A stretch of DNA of 64,000 bases from UBA10324 sp038326325 (GTDB lineage: Bacteria; Bacteroidota; Bacteroidia; Chitinophagales; UBA10324). Shown here one piece after another: positions 33,244 through 40,720 of this stretch. Within the stretch, counting starts at the first letter, position 1. Each line of letters begins with the position of its first letter. Below the pieces are notes generated by a model. That model searched no databases. It was not told where the DNA came from and saw only the letters and a program-made list of their open reading frames with translations. Both the position numbers and the translations under genes were made by a program. The stretch covers positions 1 to 64,000 of the forward strand of contig JBBQJW010000003.1 in the NCBI GenBank assembly GCA_038326325.1. Direction: 5' to 3'.

Positions 33244-35436
33244 ATGAAAAAAATAATCAGTTTATTGGTGGCAACACTAATGACAATAAATCAATTACAG
33301 GCTCAGCATGTAATGGGTACCGTAATTGAAAAGGATAACGATGGGAAAGAAATTCCGATTGTTGGAGCAAATGTCTTTTTTCCTGGAACAAGTATTGGAA
33401 CTGTTACAGATGCTTTGGGGATGTTTCATTTAGATCCGCCTGATGCTTCAGCAAAAAATATTGTTATAACTTATGTTGGTTATGTGAGCGATACTGTTCC
33501 TGCAATTGGAGAAGACATTAAAGTTGTACTTCAGAAATCTGTTACACTTAATGAAGTGGTAGTAAGCGGAACAAAATCTGATTCTTACATCAGTTCGCTT
33601 AATCCGTTAAAAACCGAAGTGCTTTCAGGAGGAGAGTTGCGTAAGAATGCCTGTTGCAATCTTGCTGAGAGTTTCGAATCGAATCCTACTGTTGATGTGT
33701 CGTTTACTGATGCTGTTACAGGTGCAAAAAAAATTCAACTGCTTGGACTGTCGGGGATTTATGTGCAAACGATGACGGATGTGTTGCCAACCATTCGTGG
33801 ACTTTCAATAAACAATGGAATGAATTGGATTCCGGGTTCGTGGGTGGAATCAATTCAGTTAAATAAAGGAACAGGCAGTGTGGCAAATGGTTTTGAATCC
33901 ATCACGGGACAAATAAATGTCGAGCTGAAAAAGCCAGAAACAGCGGAGCGATTTTTCGTGAACATGTACGGAAACTCCGAAGGCAGGGGAGAATTGAATT
34001 TGCAATTCGACCATCGCTTCAATAAAAAACTCAGCACCTTGTTATTAGCGAGCGGCAGTGGAATGCAAAATGCTTCAGACAGAAACGGTGATGGTTTTAT
34101 GGATCAACCTGATTTCAAACAGTTACAGTTGATGAACAGATGGAAGTATACTTTAGGGAAACACTTTGAAGGAATGTTCGGATTCAAGTATGTTTCAGAT
34201 AATAGAAATGGCGGACAAGTGCTGAATAAAATTCCTTCAGGTGTTACACCTTACTTAACTAAAATGTTTGTGAATCGACAAGAAGCATTTTATAAAACCA
34301 GTTACAATCCCGCTAAAGAATACCAGAGTTTGGGCGTTCAGATTTCAGCAATCAATCATGAGCAATCCGGATTTTTTGGTTTGAAAAATTATTCGGGTAA
34401 GGAGCAATCACTTTACATGAATTTGATCTGGCAATCAATCATCGGAAATACAAAGCACAAGTATCGCATAGGACTGAATTTTTTAGCCGACCATACTTCT
34501 GAATTGTTCGATACTATTTATTCAGGATATAAAAACAATATTCCCGGTGCGTTTGCTGAATATACTTACGATGATTTAAAAAACTTTTCTGCTGTTCTTG
34601 GTTTAAGAACCGATTATGCTTCTGATAAAATTCAATTCACTCCTCGCTTACATATCCGTTATAAAATTTTTAAGAACACAACATTACGAATGTCGGTTGG
34701 TCGTGGTTTCCGTTATGTGAATTTGTTTGCCGAGAATCCTGCAATCATGGCGACCTCGCGACAGATTGTTGTTACTGAAAAATTAAATCCCGAGAGTGCG
34801 TGGAATGGCGGCATCAATGCAACGCAAAGTTTTTACATCAATAATCGTGAAGCAAGTTTCAGTGTTGATTTGTATCGAACACAATTCGAGAATCAGGTGG
34901 TGCTTAACTACGATGAATCGCCGCAGTATGTTTTTATAAGTAATCTTCATGGCCTGTCGTACGGAAATAGTTTTCAGGCATCATTCAATTTCTTTGTAAT
35001 TGAAAAGTTCGAAGTCAGATTGGCATACAAGTACAACGATGTTCAACAAACATTGAATGGTGTGTTAATGCAAAAGCCATTATCACCAAAGCATCGGGCA
35101 CTCTTCAATGCTGCATATTCAAAATGGAAAAACTGGAAGTTCGACGCGACAGTTCAATGGGTAGGAGAGCAGCGCATTCCATCTACAGCGGGCAATCCTG
35201 AGCAATATCAAATACCGTTACACTCACCTTCTTACTTTCGCGTGTTGGGACAAGTAACTTACATTAAGCACCGATGGGAATTTTATATTGGCGGCGAAAA
35301 CCTCAACGACTTCCGACAGAAAGATGCCATTATAAGTGCCGATGAACCTTTCGGCCCTTATTTTGATTCATCATTAGTGTGGGGACCATTGTCGGGAAGA
35401 ATGTTTTACGCAGGATTACGATTCACTTTGAAATAA
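33244..35436 (+). CDS. TonB-dependent receptor, probably metal-related
   Basis: 730 residues. The signal peptide ends LQAQ (about 21), followed by a carboxypeptidase-like domain (22-110; GANVFFPGTSIGTVTDALGMFHL), then a plug (about 115-225) that contains an unusual KNACCNLAESFESNPTVDVSF with a Cys-Cys pair and NNGMNWIPGSWVESIQLNKG. The barrel extends to RMFYAGLRFTLK. The CC in the plug, the Cys-rich gene upstream and the HMA protein 36 bp downstream suggest transport of a thiophilic metal or its chelate. Substrate not provable from sequence. Confidence 0.9.
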   Translation: MKKIISLLVATLMTINQLQAQHVMGTVIEKDNDGKEIPIVGANVFFPGTSIGTVTDALGMFHLDPPDASAKNIVITYVGYVSDTVPAIGEDIKVVLQKSVTLNEVVVSGTKSDSYISSLNPLKTEVLSGGELRKNACCNLAESFESNPTVDVSFTDAVTGAKKIQLLGLSGIYVQTMTDVLPTIRGLSINNGMNWIPGSWVESIQLNKGTGSVANGFESITGQINVELKKPETAERFFVNMYGNSEGRGELNLQFDHRFNKKLSTLLLASGSGMQNASDRNGDGFMDQPDFKQLQLMNRWKYTLGKHFEGMFGFKYVSDNRNGGQVLNKIPSGVTPYLTKMFVNRQEAFYKTSYNPAKEYQSLGVQISAINHEQSGFFGLKNYSGKEQSLYMNLIWQSIIGNTKHKYRIGLNFLADHTSELFDTIYSGYKNNIPGAFAEYTYDDLKNFSAVLGLRTDYASDKIQFTPRLHIRYKIFKNTTLRMSVGRGFRYVNLFAENPAIMATSRQIVVTEKLNPESAWNGGINATQSFYINNREASFSVDLYRTQFENQVVLNYDESPQYVFISNLHGLSYGNSFQASFNFFVIEKFEVRLAYKYNDVQQTLNGVLMQKPLSPKHRALFNAAYSKWKNWKFDATVQWVGEQRIPSTAGNPEQYQIPLHSPSYFRVLGQVTYIKHRWEFYIGGENLNDFRQKDAIISADEPFGPYFDSSLVWGPLSGRMFYAGLRFTLK

Positions 35437-35472
35437 AAAATTAATCAAACAAAAAAATAAAAACTAAAAATC

Positions 35473-35835
35473 ATGAAAAAGAATTCAATCATTATCGCAT
35501 TACTGTTCGCAGGTTTGTTTACCGCATTCAGCTCAAAAACAAACGCAGCTGTTACAGCAGGCGGAAAAGAAAAAGTAGTAATCCAAACCTCCGCCGTTTG
35601 CGGCGAGTGTCAGGAAAAAATTGAAGGCGCGGTTAAAAAGTTAGATGGGGTAAAGTCTGCCGACCTGAATCTCGACAATAAGAAACTGACTGTTACATAC
35701 GACCCCGCTAAAGTGAAATTAGATGAAATTAAAAAAGCCGTGAGCGATGTCGGTTACGATGCCGATGATGTGAAAGCGAATCCAACCGCATACGAACACC
35801 TTTCGGGTTGTTGCAAGAAGGGCGGACACGAATAA
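35473..35835 (+). CDS. Exported heavy-metal-associated (HMA) domain protein
   Basis: 120 residues. The signal peptide MKKNSIIIALLFAGLFTAFSSKTNA is followed by one ferredoxin-like HMA domain (about 33-100). The usual metal site CxxC appears as VCGECQEKIEGAVKKLDGV. The C-terminal tail has a second site, GCCKKGGHE. HMA domains bind Cu(I), Zn(II) or Hg(II) and hand them on; a periplasmic location makes this a metallochaperone or scavenger like MerP. Downstream of the TonB receptor, ending at a strong terminator. Confidence 0.88.
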   Translation: MKKNSIIIALLFAGLFTAFSSKTNAAVTAGGKEKVVIQTSAVCGECQEKIEGAVKKLDGVKSADLNLDNKKLTVTYDPAKVKLDEIKKAVSDVGYDADDVKANPTAYEHLSGCCKKGGHE

Positions 35836-35853
35836 TCCCTTCAGATAATTCCA

Positions 35854-35893
35854 ATAAAAAAGTCCTCTCGAAAATCGGGAGGACTTTTTTTTT
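35854..35893. terminator. Bidirectional rho-independent terminator
   Basis: AGTCCTCTCG-AAAAT-CGGGAGGACT stem (one mismatch) with an A-run before and nine T after. It serves the HMA gene (+) and rplS (-), which converge. Confidence 0.9.
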
Positions 35894-35908
35894 ATATCCG
35901 TTATCAGT

Positions 35909-36280
35909 TTATGCTTTAGCAGCGTCGCCTGTTGGAACCTTGCGTTCTTTAATACGAGCTTTCTTACCTTTCAATTCGCGCAAATAATAAATACGCGCGC
36001 GACGAACATGACCTTTTTTATTTACTTCAATGCTATCAATGTTCGGAGAGTAGAAAGGGAATACACGATCAACACCAACTCCCGAAGCAATTTTTCGAAC
36101 AGTAAAAGTGGCTGTTTCGCCGTGACCTTTGCGTTGAATTACATCGCCGCGAAACGCCTGAATTCTTTCTTTTACTCCTTCTATAATTTTATAATTAACG
36201 GTGATGTTATCGCCGGCTTTAAAATCGGGGAATGTTTTTTTAGGTGTTAATTGTTCGTGAACAAATTTTATGGCGTCCAT
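35909..36280 (-). CDS. rplS: 50S ribosomal protein L19
   Basis: Structural protein at the 30S-50S interface. Start at ATG 36280 (MDAIKFVHEQL), which is the conserved L19 opening; the frame runs 23 codons further upstream. Landmarks: FKAGDNITVNYKIIEGVKERIQAFRGDVI, TFTVRKIASGVGVDRVFP and HVRRARIYYLRELKGKKARIKE. 123 residues. An exact TATATTTG -7 box lies 26 nt upstream. trmD and rimM, its neighbours in many bacteria, are absent here. Confidence 0.97.
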   Translation of the reverse strand: MDAIKFVHEQLTPKKTFPDFKAGDNITVNYKIIEGVKERIQAFRGDVIQRKGHGETATFTVRKIASGVGVDRVFPFYSPNIDSIEVNKKGHVRRARIYYLRELKGKKARIKERKVPTGDAAKA

Positions 36281-36306
36281 GGTTGCTGGTTTAAAAAATT
36301 GAGGCG

Positions 36307-36314
36307 CAAATATA
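36307..36314 (-). promoter_or_regulatory. -7 box (TATATTTG) of rplS
   Basis: Exact TAnnTTTG on the minus strand, 26 nt before the rplS ATG. -33 box not evident. Confidence 0.55.
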
Positions 36315-36406
36315 GAATTATCGATTGAATATGGAAATATGAATTTCAAGTTAGCCCTTAGTCTTTAGTTGAATGTCCTGAGTTGTAGAATGCTCTTTAG
36401 AAAATA

Positions 36407-36826
36407 CTAAGGTTCAAAAATCTGAATCGTTTTTTCTACTTCAATAAAATCAGTAAACTTCCCTAAAAATTTTGTGGCTCTTACGGTGCGGTCATCTATC
36501 CAGTGATAGTTTCCGCCACGGGGTTTGCCGAATATGATGCCGTGATACCTGAAACCCTTTTCTTTCAACCAATATTCGGTGTACTCGCGGTGGGCTTCCA
36601 CTCTTGCCGTAAAAAAAGTGATAATATGTCCTTCGTCAAACCACTTATTTACCTGCTCCAATGCGCCCGCAATTAACCCGGCGGTTTTCATTCGCTCGGG
36701 TTCTTCGTTCGGTATGTCTTCACAAATGGTACCGTCAATGTCTATTAATAAGTTTTTAATTTCTGCGGGAAGTATCGGGCTGCCGTGGGTTCCGTCGGGG
36801 TTGAATGTTTCTTTTAGGTCTGTCAT
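36407..36826 (-). CDS. HAD-superfamily phosphatase, small soluble
   Basis: Start at ATG 36826; the longer frame runs into repeat DNA and is rejected. 139 residues. HAD motif I is DIDGT (29-33) in the family-specific IDIDGTICEDIPNEEP, motif II is the Thr of FFTAR (71-75), the motif III Lys is in FGKPRGG (Lys101), and motif IV is DD at 111-112 (YHWIDDR). There is no large cap domain. Database entries often call such proteins 'phosphoheptose isomerase' or capsule phosphatase without support. Substrate unknown. The -7 box is six bases upstream of the ATG, so the mRNA is probably leaderless. Confidence 0.85.
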   Translation of the reverse strand: MTDLKETFNPDGTHGSPILPAEIKNLLIDIDGTICEDIPNEEPERMKTAGLIAGALEQVNKWFDEGHIITFFTARVEAHREYTEYWLKEKGFRYHGIIFGKPRGGNYHWIDDRTVRATKFLGKFTDFIEVEKTIQIFEP

Positions 36827-36832
36827 TGCGCG

Positions 36833-36840
36833 CAAATATA
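36833..36840 (-). promoter_or_regulatory. -7 box (TATATTTG) abutting the HAD gene start
   Basis: Exact TAnnTTTG on the minus strand; only six bases lie between its last G and the ATG. Implies a leaderless transcript. Confidence 0.55.
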
Positions 36841-36848
36841 TTCTTATA

Positions 36849-36990
36849 GGGTTTGGTTTTTTTGAATACAAAAAAACCACCGCGCTTTTCGTTACAATTT
36901 TTTTTGAGCGAAGCGGTGTCATTCTGAGTTTATCGAAGAAACAAAAAAAGATTTTCACTTCAATCGCTAACCCGGCTTGCGCACTCATTG
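36849..36990 (+). repeat. Dispersed repeat element, copy 1 (inverted partner at 39513-39623)
   Basis: Begins GGTTTGGTTTTTTTGAATAC and ends CAATCGCTAACCCGGCTTGC. The same ends in the opposite orientation bound the sequence at 39513-39623. This copy is longer by about 30 bp because it contains GAGCGAAGCGGTGTCATTCT, resembling the widespread 'TCATTCTGAGCGAAGCGAAG' intergenic repeat, which seems to have been inserted. The element has no ORF. It could be a MITE-like or REP-like unit. Confidence 0.75.
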
Positions 36991-37303
36991 TTCTACGCAA
37001 GTGCTGCTAATATATTGCCGTTGCCTTTAGGCAACGGATAAAAAATAAAAGTTGCTGGCTTTAGCCAAAATATTTTTTTTAAAAATAAAATTTCCTCAGT
37101 CCTCCTCGTCCCAAATGTCCCACTGTATTTAATGCTTGCTGATGAAAACACCATGCAAGATTGGGCTTCATTATATTTGTTTTGAAATGAAAATCAGGAA
37201 CACCAATAAGAAAGATTTAACTAAGAGTTTCATTATTAAATACAAGAAATAAAAGGAATCGAACTCTTATGATTCAGAGTTAATTTTTTACTTTGCATTT
37301 CAA
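36991..37303. other. Intergenic region, no gene seen
   Basis: About 310 bp. A stretch near 37015-37065 (GCCGTTGCCTTTAGGCAACG and TTGCTGGCTTTAGCCAA) contains two short hairpins of dispersed-repeat type. The rest is AT-rich. A TACTTTGC box at 37289-37296 (six of eight match) lies seven bases before the ATG of the next gene and may be its -7 element. Confidence 0.45.
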
Positions 37304-38812
37304 ATGCTGAAGCGCTTACTTGTTTCTTTATTGATTTTATACTGTTACAGTTTTAATGCTGCTGCTCAGAAGGAGAATAACATTTGGGTTGGGGGTGATA
37401 ATGTTGGAATTGATTTCACTTCAGGTTCTTCTATGGTTTTTTCAAGACCAGATAACAATAATATTTGGAGAACCAACGCTTCCATTTGCGACAAGAACGG
37501 AAACCTGCTTTTCTATACAAATGGTTATAGGGTTTTCAATCGCAACTTTCAAATTATGCAGAATGGAAACAATCTGAACATTGGCGATTATGAAAGTTGG
37601 GGTTATAACTTACTAAGTGTTGCAGATGGTGCAGCAATTATTCCTGTTCCTGGAGATTCAAATAAGTATTACCTGTTTCACACCGATTTAAACTCAATTC
37701 ACTTTGATACATTTATAACTCATCTTATGCCTACTCATTTATTTTATGATGTTATTGATATGAATTTAGATAATGGGCTCGGAGGAATTTTAACAACTCA
37801 AAAAGATATTCTGTTACTTTCAGATACTCTTACTCATAATGGCTTCAAAATAATAAAGCACGCTAATGGAAGAGATTATTGGCTAATAACTCATGAAGCT
37901 GGAAATAATAATTACTTACGGTACCTGATTGATATAAATGGAATTCATGGCCCTTATTTACAAAGTATCGGTTCAGTATTAGATAATGAAAATGCATTTG
38001 GTTTTAGCCCCTTAATATTTGGTATTGATTGCTCTAAATCCGCTCAATTATTGGATTATAATACTGCTGTGGAATTATTTGACTTTAATAGATGCACAGG
38101 CGAATTAAGCAATTTGGTATTTTTTTCAGTAAGCGATACTGATTACTTTGTTTCTGGCGGAGGTGCTTTTTCCCCGTCAGGGCGATTCCTTTATATTACC
38201 GCAAATTTTTGGAATTATATATGGCAGTTTGATATAACAGCTTCTGATATTTTCCAGAGTAGACAATTAATTGCGATTACAGATACATCTCATAACCCTT
38301 TTTCTATTGACTTTGATAAATTGTGTTTGGCTCCAGACGGAAAAATCTATGGGTGTTCCTATGACGGTAATAATTCATTAAGCGTAATAAATTATCCTGA
38401 TAGTGCAGGTATTTCTTCGGGGTTTGAATTGATTGGGTTTTCTATTAATCCACCGGGTATGGGATGGGGAGGAACTTTTCCCAATCAGGTTAATTATTCT
38501 CTCGGTGCATTGCCTGGAGTTTGTGATACTTTAAATCAAGACACAACCATTTTACCTGTTCCCGAATTCACTTATGGAGTTTATCCCAATCCATTCAACA
38601 ACGAATTTCAAATAAGTGTTACAGGAGCGCAAACAGAACCGACTGTTACAGTTTACAATTTGCTTGGGCAACAATTATTAAATCAAAAATTAAATATCAA
38701 AAATCAAATGGCAAATGCTGTCATTAATATGAGCACTCAACCCGCCAGCATTTATATCATCGCTCTGAAAGTGAATGATAAAACTTTTAATAGAAAAATG
38801 GTGAAGCAGTAG
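37304..38812 (+). CDS. Secreted propeller-like T9SS substrate (family member 3 of 3)
   Basis: 502 residues. The signal peptide MLKRLLVSLLILYCYSFNAAAQ is followed by ENNIWVGGDNVGIDFTSG, ICDKNGNLLFYTNGYRVFNR, IKHANGRDYWLITHEA, GGAFSPSGRFLYITA and FPNQVNYSLGAL, in the same order as members 1 and 2. The C-terminal sorting domain is FTYGVYPNPFNNEFQISV to NRKMVKQ. Two TGTTACA motifs sit in the sorting domain as Val-Thr codons. Followed by a strong terminator, so it is monocistronic. Confidence 0.85.
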   Translation: MLKRLLVSLLILYCYSFNAAAQKENNIWVGGDNVGIDFTSGSSMVFSRPDNNNIWRTNASICDKNGNLLFYTNGYRVFNRNFQIMQNGNNLNIGDYESWGYNLLSVADGAAIIPVPGDSNKYYLFHTDLNSIHFDTFITHLMPTHLFYDVIDMNLDNGLGGILTTQKDILLLSDTLTHNGFKIIKHANGRDYWLITHEAGNNNYLRYLIDINGIHGPYLQSIGSVLDNENAFGFSPLIFGIDCSKSAQLLDYNTAVELFDFNRCTGELSNLVFFSVSDTDYFVSGGGAFSPSGRFLYITANFWNYIWQFDITASDIFQSRQLIAITDTSHNPFSIDFDKLCLAPDGKIYGCSYDGNNSLSVINYPDSAGISSGFELIGFSINPPGMGWGGTFPNQVNYSLGALPGVCDTLNQDTTILPVPEFTYGVYPNPFNNEFQISVTGAQTEPTVTVYNLLGQQLLNQKLNIKNQMANAVINMSTQPASIYIIALKVNDKTFNRKMVKQ

Positions 38813-38837
38813 TTTCTTCATTAGAAGTTTCGTCCCA

Positions 38838-38870
38838 GCAGGGTTACCCAACGGGAACCCTGCGTTTTTT
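38838..38870 (+). terminator. Rho-independent terminator of the 37304 gene
   Basis: GCAGGGTTACCC-AAC-GGGAACCCTGC stem followed by GTTTTTT. Confidence 0.85.
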
Positions 38871-38891
38871 ATCAAGCAACAAGTAATTTTT

Positions 38892-38938
38892 TCAACAGTA
38901 GGTTAATCCACTCACAAAATAATTAAAAACAAAAAATC
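38892..38938 (+). repeat. Direct repeat, copy 1 (partner at 39041-39088)
   Basis: The 28 bases from CTCACAAAATAATTAAAAAC on are identical in both copies; the preceding ~18 bases are similar. The spacing is 150 bp. Confidence 0.8.
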
Positions 38939-38940
38939 TA

Positions 38941-38990
38941 CTCCATTGCCGGTAACCCCGGATCCCCGTTGTCAGGTCTCCGACCGACAA
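38941..38990 (+). repeat. GC-rich dispersed repeat, copy 1 (inverted partner at 44415-44466)
   Basis: Core TGCCGGTAACCC and GGTCTCCGACCGACAAC recur in reverse complement at 44415-44466, at an estimated 80-85% identity over 50 bp. The short internal palindrome GGTCTCCGACC suggests a REP-type hairpin. Confidence 0.75.
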
Positions 38991-39040
38991 CCGATTTTTA
39001 GTTTGTTGGTGTTACACCTCCCGCCCCTGCCTATGTGTTT

Positions 39041-39088
39041 TCACCAGCAGGTTTTCATCGCTCACAAAATAATTAAAAACAAAAAATC
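39041..39088 (+). repeat. Direct repeat, copy 2 (partner at 38892-38938)
   Basis: See the first copy. Here the repeat runs into the terminator hairpin at 39086. Confidence 0.8.
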
Positions 39089-39113
39089 CCCGAAGAAAAA
39101 ATCTTCGGGGATT
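39086..39113 (-). terminator. Terminator of the 39148 gene
   Basis: ATCCCCGAAGA-AAAAA-TCTTCGGGGAT, an 11-bp perfect stem. The A-run at 39079-39086 supplies the U-tract for minus-strand transcripts. AT-rich 'CACAATTATC' repeats fill 39114-39147. Confidence 0.85.
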
Positions 39114-39147
39114 TCACAATTATCCATTCACAATTATCAATTATCCA

Positions 39148-39432
39148 TTAAATCTTCACCATTAAAAGTTTCAACCCTGCACCAGTTCCCTTATTCACTT
39201 CTTTAATAAAAGATAAATCCTGATAATTCGGTGCCTTAGCAATTCCCTTATAAATCGCAGGGTCAACACTTCCACTATTGCCTAAACCATTAGCATCTAA
39301 ACTCAAATTAATTTGAGTTCCGCCTGCTGCCTGCATCACAACTGTTACACCTGTTACAGCAGCGAGAGTTAATTTATCAAGAGCTTCAAAATCTAAACTC
39401 GCACTTCCCGGAGGCGAGATAATGATTTTCAA
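39148..39432 (-). CDS. Small hypothetical protein
   Basis: 94 residues, MKIIISPPGSASLDFEALDK to GAGLKLLMVKI, without signal peptide or Cys. A central TLAAVTGVTVVMQAAGG is hydrophobic but too polar for a sure membrane helix. Two TGTWACA motifs nine bases apart encode the VTGVTV segment. The frame is followed on its own strand by a strong terminator, which supports a real transcript. No family recognised. It sits among dispersed repeats, so it could be an accessory or decaying gene. Confidence 0.55.
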   Translation of the reverse strand: MKIIISPPGSASLDFEALDKLTLAAVTGVTVVMQAAGGTQINLSLDANGLGNSGSVDPAIYKGIAKAPNYQDLSFIKEVNKGTGAGLKLLMVKI

Positions 39433-39488
39433 ATCAGCCAGTTGTGCTCAATTTGTAATTGAGCTCAGATAAAATTCAGATTTAAAAT

Positions 39489-39505
39489 CTGTTACAGTGT
39501 AACAG
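39489..39505. repeat. Perfect inverted pair of the CTGTTACA motif
   Basis: CTGTTACAGTGTAACAG: two 8-mer motifs face each other around one G. It lies upstream of the 39148 gene in non-coding DNA. It is too short and lacks a T-run for a classical terminator, but resembles the paired uptake sequences found between genes in Neisseria and Pasteurellaceae. Confidence 0.7.
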
Positions 39506-39512
39506 TATTCAA

Positions 39513-39623
39513 AGAGTGCGTAAGCCGGGTTAGCGATTGCAACGGAAATCTTTTTTATTGTAATTAATTAAAAAATTTAAGTGGAAAGCACGGTGGTTTT
39601 TTGTATTCAAAAAACCAAACCCC
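39513..39623 (-). repeat. Dispersed repeat element, copy 2 (inverted partner at 36849-36990)
   Basis: Reverse complement of the element upstream of the HAD gene; the two ends (GGTTTGGTTTTTTGAATAC and CAATCGCTAACCCGGCTTAC) are near-identical and the middle has diverged. No coding potential. The rest of the gap to 39693 holds one TGTTACA motif only. Confidence 0.75.
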
Positions 39624-39693
39624 CTTTATACAAGATGGCAGTTGGCAGTGTTTGCAGACTGTTACAGTTTTTCCTTCCAATAAAAATCATTAT

Positions 39694-40662
39694 TTAATTT
39701 TCTATCAATCCCCTTCCTTCTTTTTTAAGAAGCCCCTGGTCTTTGAGTTCTTTCATAATTTTATCTAATATGCCATTGATGAACTCGCCACTTTTGGGTG
39801 TGCTGTAGCTTTTGGCAATATCGATGTATTCGTTCATGGTTGCCTTGAGCGGGATTTTAGGGAAGTAGAGCATTTCGGCGAGCGCCATTTTCATAAGCAT
39901 GAGATCAATTTGCGCTAACCGTTCTGCATCCCAGTTTTCTAACTTGGGCGTGATGAGTCCGGAGAGATACTCTTCGTTGTAGTAGGTGCGGTTTAATAGT
40001 GCGTTGGCAAACTCCTGTTCGTCGGTCATCTCTTCTGGAAACTTGATTTGTTTTTCGTTTCCCTTTATAATTTCTTTTTCAACCTGCGTGGCAATTTTAT
40101 CAATGAGCAGTGCGAGTTGATTTTCGATAATGGTTTGGTCGTCGTGCCAGTTGTTAAACAAATCGTCGAGGTGGGCTGTGAAGAGTTCGTTCAGCAATAA
40201 CACCTTGCGATAAAGGTAAAGAATGAGCCGCTTGTCTTCTTCAATAGGCGGATTTTGTTCGAGGATATAATTTTTATAAGCAGAGGTATCTTCAAATGCC
40301 TTGAATAGGGTGCGGAAATAATCGTCGGGCGGAAGCAGTGTTAATTTTTCATGACGAAGTATGCGCTTGAAGTTTTCATCGAGTATTATTTTTTGAATGA
40401 TGGGGTTGTGAAATATGCGCACCGAAAAATTTTTGTCGGCTTCGGTAGGCAGGTGCTTGCTTGATTTATGTCCTGCATCTTCAACAGCATATTGTGCTGT
40501 TTTAGTAATGAAAAATAAATTATAAATCAGCAACCGGAAGGCGCTATGTACATTTTGTGTGAGCGACTTTTCGAGCGCGGTAAATACAATGTCGGGGCTT
40601 TGCTCGTGTGTGTAAAGCACCTGCATCACTTTTATTCGAACACTTCGGCGGCTGAGTAACAT
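39694..40662 (-). CDS. nusB: Transcription antitermination factor NusB (long form)
   Basis: 322 residues, about twice E. coli NusB (139). The NusB fold is recognisable at the C-terminus (about 215-305): NALLNRTYYNEEYLSGLITPKLENWDAERLAQIDLMLMKMALAEMLYFPKIPLKATMNEYIDIAKSYS; also MLLSRRSVRIKVMQVLYTHEQS at the start is the canonical NusB opening. An extra ~150-residue helical insert lies between them, as is usual in Bacteroidota. NusB with NusE (S10) binds boxA RNA in rRNA transcription. It follows the dehydrogenase gene by 58 bp of AT-rich TTGATAATTAATAATTGATG repeats. Confidence 0.92.
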   Translation of the reverse strand: MLLSRRSVRIKVMQVLYTHEQSPDIVFTALEKSLTQNVHSAFRLLIYNLFFITKTAQYAVEDAGHKSSKHLPTEADKNFSVRIFHNPIIQKIILDENFKRILRHEKLTLLPPDDYFRTLFKAFEDTSAYKNYILEQNPPIEEDKRLILYLYRKVLLLNELFTAHLDDLFNNWHDDQTIIENQLALLIDKIATQVEKEIIKGNEKQIKFPEEMTDEQEFANALLNRTYYNEEYLSGLITPKLENWDAERLAQIDLMLMKMALAEMLYFPKIPLKATMNEYIDIAKSYSTPKSGEFINGILDKIMKELKDQGLLKKEGRGLIEN

Positions 40663-40720
40663 CTGTTTAATTGATAATTAATAATTGATGATTGATAATT
40701 GTTAATTATCAATTATAAAT

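Noticed and set aside
36407..37000. Longer start for the HAD gene at 37000
   Set aside because: The added 58 codons run through the dispersed repeat and past a good -7 box; ATG 36826 fits the family.
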